Positions 23,539 to 35,458 of a stretch of DNA of 64,000 nt are shown piece by piece. The position numbers and the translations under genes are program-made. Every line of letters begins with the position of its first letter. Position 1 is the first letter of the stretch. The stretch covers positions 189,361-253,360 of the forward strand of contig MNCI01014407.1 in assembly GCA_015680685.1 (NCBI GenBank), in the 5' to 3' direction. The notes under the pieces are model-generated. The model was not told where the DNA came from, did no database searches, and saw nothing but the letters and a program-made list of their open reading frames with translations. The DNA is from Gnetum montanum. Its lineage: Eukaryota; Streptophyta; Gnetopsida; Gnetales; Gnetaceae.

Positions 23539-24424
23539 TGATGAGTGGCAAGGTACCCCTACACTCAACCATATGAATACGAGCATTTCACGCACGATCC
23601 AATCGAACTTCGCAGACGGGCTAGTTGTGGTATCTAGATAGTTACTCATTGATCATAGTTCGCTGTCTTCCCACCTAGAATAATATTTTCTTTGTCACGT
23701 ATGGTTTAGTCTAGAGTGAGATGTATGATGTGTTCCTAAACTAATGCTACTCCTAGAGGTGATGGAAAATAATCTTAGCTAAGCTAGGAGGAAAAGGAAG
23801 AGAGAGTTATGCTAAGAGGAAATAGGGGGAGAGAATATAAACTATCCTAAGTGCGATGAGCATCCATTCCTTAATCATTAGTACACATCTTGGACCTTGT
23901 GCATGACTACCATTGGGATTACCAAGTGCATGGCCTAGGTACACTACTGGGTTACCAAGTAGTTACACTTAAATGCTCATGATTAAGTCGTACTCATTCC
24001 ATGTTTAAGGTGTTTAGGGTGAAGAGATATTAACTAAGAAAGTAATAAATAACAATAATAATTAAATAATTAAACTAAGTGAATGCTGAAATGATGAAGT
24101 AATCTTGATTTTTATTTCTGGTCATATGCATGTCCAAGTACATCACACTCGAATAAAGGTGTCGTACAATTACAATCACCACATTGCAGGCATGCACTAG
24201 GAGAAAGGGTTGAGAGGAACTAAGAAATGAACTAGCTTCTAAAACTAATTAAAAAGCTAACTATTCATAACTAAAAAGACTTCCTCCTCTTGTGCACCTA
24301 CATGTGTATTTATAGGCTCACACAGGAGTCATGATATCGCATATCCGATATTGTTGTTGGGCTGCGATATCACGTATCCAATATTGTGGATTCGATATCA
24401 TGGCATGATGAATCATGATTCATC
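23539..24424 (-). repeat. Element C 5' LTR (about 886 bp)
   Basis: Begins TGATGAGTGGCAAGG on the plus strand and ends near ATTCATC at 24424, where the final A of the expected TCATCA appears to have changed. The U3 at the right end carries GATATC words and a CCTATAAATA box near 24308. Aligns along its length with the F LTRs. Confidence 0.85.
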
Positions 24425-26194
24425 TTTAATCAAGCATTATTAGTAGCTAACCATTTATTTTCCTCTTGTAAGGTGATGATTTCTTTGATATGTGCATACA
24501 TTTGAGCCTCTTACAATGATGCATCCCACACTACCTTCTTCTCTGTTTCCATCTTCATGTTATGATCAATACGTTGCCCTATATGATTAGCTCTAAAGTT
24601 TTCATGTTTTTCAAGCATTATGAATTGTTTAGGGTCTCTTTTTTTAGCTCTCAGGGTGGCTAACTTCTATTTCTACTACTGCATCTTATTTTCTACATGC
24701 TTAGCCTTGGTTTCAACCATGATCAACTTTCATTTTGTGACAATAAGATCAAGCTAGGCTACAGTGATATTGCTTGGGATTTTAAAAAGGTTTTTCATGA
24801 CAAGACAATGATGAAATAGGTACATTGAATAATTCCTTAATGTGGTCAATGATAACCTCTATGGCTCATGTTGCATCTTAGTGTTGCATAACCATAACAA
24901 TGGCACCTTCACTAGGTTTGAGCATTACTTGAAATGGTGTAACATTCCTAGATATTTGTTATGTCCAATCTTCTTGTCCTCCTACTTGCAATGATACTTG
25001 TTCACTGGTTGGATCTATGGAGATTATGGGACTTATAGAGCTCTTCCTTACTTTATACAAATTATTCCCTTCCCTTGTTCCCAAACTTATCATCTCTACA
25101 ATTTGTTGTAGGTGGGTCATGGATGGTCTATAATCTTGAGGTGGTAATAGTGGTAATTCTTATTGTTGATGTTGTTGTTTTCATTGCTATTTAACTTATG
25201 GTTGACTGCTTAGTCCTACTTGTTGGTGCTAACTGGTAGTAGGAATGTTACTAGCAAGAGTGGAACCTGTAGCTCCCTTAATGTCTATTGGCTTTTCTAG
25301 TTGATATTTCTTTGGCAACACCAGCTTAAACATCTATGCATAAGAAGCATTTTAGGCCTTCTTTGGGACACCATTGGTATATCCTAGGATTCTAACTTGT
25401 TGGTACAACTTCCTAATGAGGCAAGGGAATGGAAGTGTTAACTTCCTTGCCTTTTTCTCTGCCAACTACCTTTGGATCTCAAGGATGAATAGATGGATGA
25501 TGTTAGCATTAAATTTCTCCATCAAGATCACACTTTATCTAGCTGCATATGTGGATATTCTATTAAGCCTTTTTGTTGGAAATAAGTGATAGGTTTCAAT
25601 TTTGAACTATGTTTTCTCCTTGGTTGTAAGCTCACTATAATGTTTGTCTTCTTTTCCATATGCCCTTTGCAACCATATCCTCTTAGAATCGGTGTCTAAT
25701 CTTGTCGAAATCTATTGCACATTTCCCCTCCATTTGGAATGTTAAGGGCATTTGCAATTTCCTCTACTAAATATGGCACAAAGACTCTAATTTTTACTAT
25801 TGCATTGGCCTATTTATTTTACCAAAATTGGTATGTTTTTCCAAGATATCATTCTCCATTGTTAGACAAAGTAGGCCATAAGGGAGATGCTTAGAGTTGT
25901 TTCTTTATAGATTCTGAGGAAAACTCCATGAAAGGACCAACATTGAGCTCCACGATGATTGTGGACATGATAGATTTTTCTTGGATTACTTAGAGGCATT
26001 CAGGAGACTTCTACCTTCTCCTATGTAGAATGCTTAGTAATAGAAATTTGTAGGTGAATTCTAAATGATTAGGCCTCCTATTCCATATGCTCAGCTTGTG
26101 GGGTGTGTTCCCTTGCTTAGCCTTTCCCATGGCCTCTTGTTCTTTTTCTTCCATCTTAGGAAGGTCCTTTAGTTACTAGTCTCTTTGAGGCCAT
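24425..26194 (-). pseudogene. Element D extra (env-like) ORF, interrupted by element C
   Basis: Starts MASKR at 26194 directly after TGATTGTAG. Aligns with C and B through RAYGKEDKHYSELT, KIETYHLFPTKRLNRI and LPFPCLIRKL, a LPPQDYRPSMTHL hinge, and the SEGAIVMVMQH block near 24910. More decayed than B or C, with stops and frameshifts in most blocks, in keeping with its position as the oldest layer. Confidence 0.75.
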
Positions 26195-27143
26195 CTACAA
26201 TCAGCAAGGGTTTAAAATTATTAAAGTGTCTAAATTAGTTCTTAATAGTCCTTTATCTTTCTCATACCCTTGGTTAGATCAAATATTATTTTATTATAAT
26301 TGCAAAGTTAGAAAAATTTTTAAAAATAAACCCCTTAGGTGTTATATCTTTTAATTACTTATGACCTTGCATCTTTATCATTTTCTTGATTATTATGCCT
26401 TATAATAGTTGGTATGGTCAATTTGGAGAATTAACTAATTTATTTGGCCTAAGTTTGATTAGTTCATAATGATATATTTATTGTTTTCTTATACTTACCC
26501 TTATACTATCTTATAGGTGTTAGAAACAACTTTAGCTCAAATTTCCTAATGTTAGCATAGTGTACCCTTCCCTCCACCCACCTCCCCCCCATCAGCCCCC
26601 CTAAATGACTATGTTGAACACTCCAAGATCAATAGGGTTCATGAATTTTGAAAATTAGAGCTACGTTGATGAAGTTATGGCCTTTGGAAGCTAGTGTGCA
26701 AGAGCTTTGAGGAAAAACTACAAAAACTTCACTTACTACAAATGAGAAAAATGAAAATTTTCACTAACTCCCATGCATATGTATACTGTTTTTATGTGTG
26801 ACATTGTAGGGGCTACGATGTCACAGTGAAAATTGTCAAATTTTTCATTGAATTTTCTAGGGAAGAAATGTGTCAAATGGAATGTTTAGAAGATGTGAAG
26901 CTTGTCCAAAGGGTCTTAGGCCATTAATGATGCATAGTTTTTGAGAATTTGGCATTTAAAAATTCATAATGAAGGAATCTCAAGAAATGAAAGTTTATTG
27001 AACAAATAAGAGATGGGTTAAGAATTTTTGATGTATGAAGAGATTACTAGATGATATGAGAAGTATTTAGTGGATCTTGATTATTTTTAGAAGACATAAG
27101 ATGATGTGGAATTACTTGCCAAGTATGAAATACAATAGTTATA

Positions 27144-27200
27144 CAAATGGGTCCTTCCCAAAGTAGGCTCCAACCCTTAGTGCCCTTGTATAACCATGCC
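27144..27200 (-). other. Conserved noncoding block, element D copy
   Basis: Plus-strand GGGTCCTTCCCAAAGTAGG and CTCCAACCCTTAGTGCCC match the C and F copies with a few changes. Confidence 0.6.
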
Positions 27201-27870
27201 TACAAGTGTTCTTAGGCATTTAAGGAGTTGAATGTAAGACACATCTTTCTAGCAAAGCACATATGCTAGTATCACTAAATTGGAAAAATGATGCTATATT
27301 ATACAAAACCATAAAGTTATGATTAAATATATAGTGAGATGAGATGGACTGTAGAAGGGATTGTTGAAACTTAGGACATGAGGTATCTTACCATAGGCAT
27401 AATGAATCCTTGGGGTGTAATATGTGGCTAAGGTAAACATTAGTCCTTCTTTCCAAGATTCAAATGAAGTCCAAATCACTTTCTAGTGACATCACATTGT
27501 TTCATCTCTGGGATTCTCAACCATAAGACTACCACTATTATAAGGAGTATTACCACTTGGCATGTTGTTCAATGTAGGATTTTATTAATTACATTTTTTA
27601 TTTTCAAGATTCCTAAGAAGCCACCCACCTTCAAGCATGGGTAACATGTCTTTTTAGTGGGACCCCTAAAAATTTATTCTATGTAGGAATTTTATTTTTA
27701 ACTGTATTAATCTTACTAGAGGACTACCTTCAAGCATGGATAACATGTCTTTCCAGTGACATGGTAAGGTAACACTTGTTGCACTCTTACTTCCATTTTT
27801 TGTTAAATCTACAAGTATATAATACATCCTTATCAACTAAATAGAACTCATATTAGTAATCCAAGAGGAT

Positions 27871-28823
27871 TAATGAATCATCAGTTAGCTAGGATATTTG
27901 ACAAAATGTTAATTTTTGATCAACTAAGATATCTTAGCCTTGATATCTTAGCTCTGATATCTTAGCCCTGATATCTTTGCTTCAATATCTTGGCTTTGAT
28001 ATCAGAGCCTTGATATCACATATCTGATATCGGATCACATGTTATGTTATTGGATATCCAATATCATGGGATGTGTGCCGGTCTATGAATATAACACTTG
28101 AGCAAATAGTTTACGCATAAATTACTCAATAGAGTAGTTGAACTCTTGTAGTTTTATTTTGTAGTCTTAGAGAATAATCAGTGATTGCCCACAATGTGGA
28201 TCTAAGTTAGTTGTATGACATCTTATTTGAGTGGCATTGTACCTAAAGAAATTCTGTGAATGACAATAATATTGAGATTAATTCTTATTCATTGTAGTAC
28301 TTTGACTTAGATTAGATTTACTTTCCATGTACTTAGTTAATATTTACATTTTATTCATATTAATAAATTAGTGGAATGAGTGCAACTAGTTTCAATCATA
28401 AACACATATTTGCTTGGTAATCCCAGCAATGTTATTACTTTGTTCACCTAGTAGCGTAGTGCTTGGTAATCCTAGTAGTGGATACATGGGTTTAGGACAT
28501 GTACAGTAAGCTGGGAATGGACACTCATCACATGGAGGCTAGTTTATACTTTACTTTCCATTGTTAATTAGCTTAAATAATTGATTTCTTCATTATCATT
28601 AGGAGTAGCATAAGGCCAAACAACATCAATTATCATATGCCTCACTTGGGACTAAACCATATGTGATGAAGCTACCACTAGTCCAAGTGGGAAGATAGCA
28701 AACTATGATCAAGACATAACAATCTAGATGCACAACTAGTCCCATCCACAAAATTCAATCGGATCATGCTTGAACACTTGTAATTCGTATGGTTGGGTGT
28801 AAGGGGTACCTCGCCACTCATCA
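27871..28823 (+). repeat. Element E 5' LTR (953 bp)
   Basis: Starts TAATGAATCATCAG (TG changed to TA) and ends CACTCATCA. U3 holds about seven units of a 14-bp repeat of the type GATATCTTAGCYYT, then a CTATGAATATA sequence at 28082-28092, where the other LTRs have CTATAAATA. Confidence 0.9.
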
Positions 28824-28824
28824 T

Positions 28825-28842
28825 TGGTTCCATTGCTAGGGA
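28825..28842 (+). other. Element E primer binding site
   Basis: TGGTTCCATTGCTAGGGA one base after the LTR end; a mutated version of the F site TGGCACTGTTGCTGGGGA. Confidence 0.7.
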
Positions 28843-28948
28843 TGGTTCTACTTATCTAGATTAGTTAGATTATACACGATCACTATAAATGCATTAATGG
28901 TATATCTTTCAAAAAGTATTAAATCACACACATCATTAACTAAAAATA

Positions 28949-30900
28949 ATGTCTCTTTCACAAGGAAGTGATAATGCATTGTATAGCAAGAACATTCATT
29001 AGAGAACTAACAAGATATATGTTGAAGAAAGTTGGAGTGACCACCCTTATGTAGGGGTTTCATATGTTCATGATCACCCTAATGATACTCAAAGACTACA
29101 TTTACCTAAGGAAAACAACCCTAGAGGAGATGAAGTAAGTCCTAAACCATGGGAGGCCTCAAGGCCTAGGACCTTCTCAAGGCTTGGAAAAGATAAATCA
29201 AGGGACCATGGGGAACACCATAGAAGCCATGGAAATCCTCCTAGTTTCTCATCTTTCTCTTCCTCTACAACATCTAGTTCTGATGAAGATGAAGGTCCAC
29301 ATCTATGAAAAGAAAAAAGAGGTAGTTCTCAATGAGGTGATTTCACAACAAAACTTGAAAATACAAAAGTCTATCCATGAGCTTGAAGGAAAGCTAGATA
29401 ATATGTCGAAATGGATAAATGACAAAGTTACAACTTATGTAAAAACCATAAAGGAGAGAGTAATGCAAAAGAAATCATGTGACCACAACAAAAGGAGGAA
29501 AAGGGACCAAGAAACAAGTAATAACACTAATCAATAGAAAGGGAAAATGACTATAGAAGAATAGGCTATAGACTCAACCATAGAAGAAGATGATGGATGT
29601 GACATTTGCCTATATGACCATCCAAAGAGCTATTGCCCATTCATGTTACATCTACATGAGTATTGGGCTTTTACATTGAATCCCAAGTTCGTACAAAAGT
29701 AAATGCCTAGGAAATTATCTTACTCATAAGGTAATTATAGATAGTCTTACAACTAATCATACCATCCTAGTGGGACTTCTTACCAGCCTCAAAACTATCA
29801 TCAACCATAGTGACAAAATCCATAGTCATGGGAAAGGCCATCATCAAACCAACACTACCCTTATTGTTAGCCAAACCCTTATGGATATTATGTTCAACAA
29901 CCTTTTTCCCCAACTAGTTCCACTTCCCCTACGTTGAATCACTACTACCACTCTCTTGAATATCATCAACCTATGACATCTTTTAAAGGATCAACACCTC
30001 ATGTATTTCATCCTCCATCATATACTTAATATTTTCATACTTCCCTTCATCATATTTCATCGCCAACAACATAGGAAGGTTCGACACCACAACATCAAGG
30101 AAAGAATGCCACTTGTGCTATGAAAATGTATAGAAAGGATAATGCTAGTACATCTCAACCGTAACCTTGGAAATGTTCTTTTTTTAGGGTAGTTTCCTCA
30201 CATAAGCACAAAACACGTAGACCTACTAGCACATCAAAACTAGCACAAGGTCAATTTGGTGCAACACCCTTCATTGGCAGAATAATGTCTCATAATCATA
30301 TGAAAAAGCCAACAATCATCACCATTCCAACACAAGACATGAACAATGAACTGATTATTGTGGAGAGATAGGAAAATCCATGCATCACTAATAGTAAAGG
30401 GTGCAATTGTGGATTGAAAATTCTAAATATTAACATAACCCATAACAAAGCTAAGGAATAAGTTTGTGAGAAAAAAAAAATCTACATAGTAGCCACTAAA
30501 CTAGAAGACACCTAGTGGCTTGAAAATGAGAATATAAAATTGTTTCAAAGATGCATGGATGCAATTGATCCGATTATTAGTTCTAGACTTAAGAAAATGG
30601 ACCAAACAAAGGACTTAGACATAGATATCTTACACTCTAATTATACACCAAAAAAGGATATTAAACATGAAGATCCATGAATTAAAATAGAAAATCAAGA
30701 AGAAGAAGTAAACACATATGGATCCCTCAAGATAGAAATACCTTCAAGTCCAAATGAAGATACATCTCCAAATGATCCAAATAAGACTATCACCAATGTT
30801 AGATGTGCTACCACATGATTAATTAAATTAATAAATGTGATAGATGGGAAATTGGTAGTGTATAACCAGGGGATTGTGTGGTCCATCACCCAAATGTGAA
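28949..30900 (+). pseudogene. Element E reduced gag and protease-flank region
   Basis: Starts MSLSQGSDN as in C and F, passes through a Ser-rich low-complexity tract, then jumps to the coiled region downstream of the capsid domain, so the capsid core seen in F is missing. The zinc knuckle CDICLYDHPKSYC is present near 29600. From about 30180 to 30880 there is sequence matching D 36700-35500, but the protease motifs themselves are not recognisable. Many stops. Confidence 0.7.
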
Positions 30901-33091
30901 ACCATAAGATTAGTCATGGGGGAGATGCTCCATCCTAATTTAAGAACTAATAAGTTTTCTTTAGTTTTTTGTTTTACAATTTTTTATCATTTTCCTATTT
31001 CTTCTAAAATTTTTTGATTTTTAATATGTTTTTCATTTTCTAATATTTTTATTTTCTTTATATTTTTCTCTTTTCTTGAGTCATTCTCTTTATGTTTTAT
31101 GAATGTATTTTATGTTTTTGTTAATAATATTGCCAAGTCATGATGTAGAAGTCAATGCTATGTGTTGGGTTTTTGTGCTATGTTATCAAGATGATTGGGT
31201 AAGTAATTTTGTAAAGTAGTCAGACCACATCATCGATCCCTCTAGTTCTCTAAATAAAAGGTATTTTTCATGGAAACAATTTGGTTCTTCTTTCATGAAA
31301 CTAAAATTAATCAATGATCATTGTACCTTGAAGAAAGAGTGAATGCCCAAGTGGGAATGGAAAAGGGTGTCACCTCAAGGGGACTTGTTGGGTTCTCTTC
31401 TTGACTTCCTTCATGTGGTTTATGACTCCTCTTGGAACATATCATTATTCCTCCATCGACCAATAATAGAAAGGTAAAAGTCTTTGCATGGTGTGGTTCC
31501 CATAAGAAAAAAATAAAGAAAAAAGTAAAAAAAAAAAAAACAACAAAACAAAAAAGAGAGAAAAAAACAACAATGGAATTTCAAATAACACTCCTTAGAT
31601 ATAATAATGGGATATAAGCATTGGTTATGGGGTTGGAAAGACATGTTACCCATGCCTAAAGGTGCCCTTCTAACTAAGGGCCTTCCTTTCTTCTTCCCTT
31701 TCTTCTCTTTTTAGAGTGATGATTATTCTTTGAGGTGGTTGTGCACTCATGGTTGTTGATATGAAGGAGCACATAAATGTGAGGTCACTGTTCATGGTAT
31801 GGACTTAGTCTAAACCTGGATGGATAGGTATGTTGATCATTTTAATCACATTTTTTACAAGAACCTATTGTGGACATGGTTAAGTATCTTACATCCCAAT
31901 CTCTACAATCCGTTCTCATCCCATTATTCACCTCACTGCTACATGTGATTATGAACCTTTTACTTTTGTGTAGTATAGTGCAACATCCTAAGCTTCAAAG
32001 TTGTGTGTTGTTTGGAATAAAGGCATGGTCTACATTTAACTTTTCATATGTGCATTGACATCTATAGAAGTGGTTATGTAAGGGCATTATGGTAGGAGCC
32101 TACTTTGGGAAGGACCCACTTGCATAACTTTTATTGATCATGACTTTGAACTAACCTTCACATCTTCTAGAACATTAGTAATGATTTCTCTAAATTTATG
32201 CATGATTTTGAGACTACTTTTCATCCATTTCATTAATTTTTCCTACTTTTCTATTTCCATATCCATTAATATTTCTTGTCCATCTTATGAATTAGACCTT
32301 TCATTTCAATTATTTAAAAACATATGTGCTTTTAGAGTTATGCTTATTATTCATGGGGGCTAGGGATGTCTGCTTTGAAATTTTTCTAACATCCTATTTT
32401 TTAACATCATGGTATTTAATGGTAATTGATTAAAATAATGTGAATAACTTGATGATTTTAGTTACCTCATATCCTTGGACATCGTATGTTGTAATCATCT
32501 TGTACTTAAACAAAAACTAAGGGATCTGAAAAGCGTTAATTATTAAATAAAATTTACCAATGCTAATGTTGATTCTTTGGTGACTATAGGTGATACTAAA
32601 TGAAATGCTTAAGGAAGAAGGTCTTTTGCCAAGCATAAGAACAAAGCCAAGAGTAGGACAACAAAGGATATGACCATGGACAAATCATAGCACATACAAG
32701 ATAGTAGCTCAAACTTCGCATGTTTGCTACATCCATGGGATGATGAGAAGAAATTTTAATTCACCCTTTAAGAATTTTTTGCATTACCAAAGAAGAATGG
32801 ACATAACAATCAAGGTTAAAAGTCTACCACTACTAGTATTTTAGGGATTAGGGTTTAGGGTTTATCTTCAGTGGATTCTTGAGGAATCATCTACAAATTT
32901 TGTAATCTTCAATGTCCATATAGTATTTTTATTACTATGTCACTTTGTATGCATCCACTTGCATAAAATTTTGTAATGCAGCACTTAGAGTTAGTTAGTA
33001 GTTAGCATCAATCAATAATCCCATCATTCCCAATTTTTTGTAAAGACAGCTTTGTCCTATCTTGTTAACTCGAGGACAAGTTTTTATTCAC
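30901..33091 (+). other. Element E spacer and tail
   Basis: Noncoding. Contains the T-rich tract (30950-31100), a GCATGGTGTGG segment near 31488 shared with B, the conserved block (32071-32128), and a tail (about 32590-33090) similar to the sequence before the F 3' LTR. The extra ORF present in B, C and D at this place is absent. The ORF at 31432-31617 is a low-complexity Lys-rich artefact. Confidence 0.65.
32071..32128 (+). other. Conserved noncoding block, element E copy
   Basis: Reads GGTTATGTAAGGGCATTATG, then GGAGCCTACTTTGGGAAGGA, then CCCACTTGCATAAC, the same block as in B, C, D and F. It is retained although E lost most of its coding sequence. Confidence 0.65.
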
Positions 33092-33102
33092 TCGTGGTAG
33101 TA
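33092..33102 (+). other. Element E polypurine tract
   Basis: TCGTGGTAGTA immediately before the LTR start TGATGAATCATCAG. Confidence 0.7.
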
Positions 33103-34142
33103 TGATGAATCATCAGTTGGCTAGGATATGTAACAAAAAGTCAATTTTTGGTCAGCTAAGATATCTTAGCCCTAATATCTTAGCTCCAATATCTTAGCTT
33201 CAATATCTTAGCCTTGATATCTTAGCTTTGATATCTTCACTCTGATATCTTAGCTCCAATATCTTGGCCCTAATATCTTGGCCCTAATATCTTGGCTCTA
33301 ATATTGACACCTTGATATTAAATATCTGATATCATATCCCTTGCTACGTTATCAGATATCCAATATCATGAGATGTGTGTTGGCCTATAAATATAATACT
33401 TGGGCACATGGTTTGGGCATAAATTAGTAAATAAAGTAGCCAAACTCTTGTAGTTTTATTTTGTAGTCTTAGAAAATAGTTAGTAAGTGTCCACAGTGTG
33501 GATTTGAGTTAGTTGTACAACATCTTATTCAAGTGGCATTATACCTAGACACATTCCATGAATGACAATAAGCTCGAGATTGATTCTTATTCATTATAGC
33601 ACTTTGACTTATATTAGATTTACTTTCAATGCAATTTACTTTTCATGTACTTAGTTAATATTTACATTTTCATGCATATTAATGAATTGGCGAAAGGAGT
33701 GCAACCACTTTTGAGCATAAACACATATTCACTTAGTAATACCAACAACATTATTACTTCGTTCACCCAGTAGCATAGGGCTTGGTAATCCTAGTAGTGG
33801 ATACATGGGTTCAAGATGTGTATGTCAAGTTGGGAATAGACACTCATTGCATGAAGGAAAGTTTAGACTTTACTTTCCATTGTTAATTAGCTTAAATAAT
33901 TAATTTCTTCATTATTATTAGGAGTAGCATAAGGTTAAACAACATCAAATATTATATGCCTCACTTTGGACTAAACCATATGTGATAAAGCTACCACTAG
34001 TCCAAGTGGGAAGACAATGAACTATGATCAAGACATAATAATTTAGATGCACAACTAGTCCCATCCATGGAATTCGACCAGATCATATGTGAATGCTTAT
34101 GATTTGAATGATTGGACATAAGAGGTACCTCATTCCTCATCA
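33103..34142 (+). repeat. Element E 3' LTR (1040 bp)
   Basis: Same ends as the 5' LTR but 87 bp longer, mostly because the 14-bp GATATCTTAGCYYT array (33157-33330) has about twelve units instead of about seven. TATA box CCTATAAATATAA lies near 33384. Confidence 0.9.
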
Positions 34143-34620
34143 AGAATCTCCAAGTTTCTTTGATGGCATAACGATCATAGGTTTATTCTTAGTTTTATTA
34201 TGAGAAGAATATAATTATGAACATGGTAAGAACCTCCTATTGTTGGAATAGTTGGATGGATGTTGTGGTTTCAATGCATAGGTAATCAATCCCTCTATGA
34301 TTGATAATATAGAGAAATATTTACCTTATTGGGACTACATATTGCTTTATTCAATGTGTTTTATTGAAAAAATCAATGAAAATATGTACAAAATGGGTAA
34401 ATAAAATTATAGAAAAATAGTAAAATAGGGAAAAATTTTAAAAATATTAAAGAATATCAAACATTTAAAAAATGAAAAAGTATAAAAGAATGAAAAGATA
34501 TCAAAGAATGTGAAAATTGGTATGAAAGGAAAAAAGGTATAACAAGAAACTATAAGCCAAAAAGAATTAGAAAAAAAAAGTTAAAAAACACTTATTAATT
34601 CCTAGGTCAAGGTAAGGTAT
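34143..34620 (-). mobile_element. Element D, middle fragment (spacer)
   Basis: Continuation of the D spacer after element E: GGATGGATGTTGTGG and the A/T-rich tract align with C 21140-21370. Broken at 34620 by solo LTR G. Confidence 0.7.
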
Positions 34621-35458
34621 TAATGAATCATATTCTTGGTAGGTCTCGATATCATATCACAAGTTCATTATCAGATATCCAATATCACAGGATGCATGTT
34701 TGCCTATAAATACAACACTTGGGTGCTTCATCTAGATATTTTTCAATTCTTTTGTCAATAGAGTAGTTGAACACTTGTAGTTTTATTTTGTAGTCTTAGA
34801 GAATACTTAGTGAGTTCCTGTAGTGTGGATCTGAGTTAATTGTATGACATCTTATTCAAGTGGAAATGTACCTAGACATATTCCATGAATGGCAATAAGA
34901 TTGATATTGATTCTTATTCATTGTAACACTTTGACTTAGATTATTCCATGCAATTTATATTCTATGTACTTAATATTTACATTTCCATGCATGTTAATCA
35001 ATTGGTGGAATGAGCATGACCAGTTTCGAGCATAAACATGTATTCGCTTGGTAATTTGAGCAGCATTATTGCTTGGTTCACCCAATAGTGTAGCACTTGA
35101 TAATCTCAGTAGTGGATACATAGGTTTAGGACATGTATGGAAAGCTGGGAATGAACACTCATGGCTTGTAGGCTAGCTTAGATTTTATCTTCATGTTATT
35201 AATGAGATTAAATAATGAATTTCTTTATCATCGTTAGGAGTAGCATAAGGCAAGAACAATATCAACAATCATATGCCTCACTTTGGAATAAATCATAAAT
35301 GACAAAGCTACCACTAGTCTAAGTGGGAAGACAATGTCCTATGACCAATGCTTAACCATCTAGATGCCATGCTAGTCCCATCCATAGAATTTGATCAAAG
35401 CATACATGAATACTTGTAATTTGTATGGTTGGGTGTAGGGGGTACCTACCACTCATCA
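34621..35458 (+). repeat. Solo LTR G (838 bp) with perfect 5-bp target duplication
   Basis: Starts TAATGAATCAT and ends CCACTCATCA, with a GCCTATAAATACAAC box near 34705. It is flanked by GGTAT at 34616-34620 and GGTAT at 35459-35463. Related to the E LTR, but with hardly any of the 14-bp units. No internal sequence is attached, so it is the product of LTR-LTR recombination. Confidence 0.9.

Larger units (their letters stand above)
17835..24424 (-). mobile_element. Element C: pol-less gag + env-like element, 3' end displaced by element B
   Basis: Read right to left: 5' LTR (23539-24424), primer binding site, gag (23403-21390), T-rich spacer, conserved block, internal promoter region, then the extra ORF, which is cut at 17835 by the insertion of element B. 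No protease, RT, RNase H or integrase is found between gag and the extra ORF, so C was non-autonomous and would have depended on an element such as B. Its right edge lies inside the extra ORF of element D. Confidence 0.85.
24425..27870 (-). mobile_element. Element D, left fragment: extra ORF and spacer
   Basis: D is the deepest layer of the nest. This fragment holds the D extra ORF (26194-24425, broken at 24425 by element C) and the upstream spacer. The spacer contains the conserved block (27144-27200) and a TATA-like ACATAAAAACAGTATAC region near 26790, preceded by two inverted GTGACAT words. The spacer breaks at 27870 where element E is inserted and resumes at 34143. The resumption matches the corresponding stretch of C (about 20980-21030), which supports the join. 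Confidence 0.8.
27871..34142 (+). mobile_element. Element E: strongly reduced non-autonomous element
   Basis: Complete element with a 953-bp 5' LTR, primer binding site, reduced gag, T-rich spacer, conserved block, polypurine tract and 1040-bp 3' LTR. Flanking 5-mers are AGGAT (27866-27870) and AGAAT (34143-34147), a target duplication with one transition. It lies in the D spacer. There is no protease, RT or integrase, no extra ORF, and the capsid domain is deleted, so it could only move with proteins from other elements. Confidence 0.88.

Noticed and set aside
31420-31653. Opposite-strand Phe-rich and Lys-rich ORFs
   Set aside because: Both come from an A-rich tract in the element E spacer.
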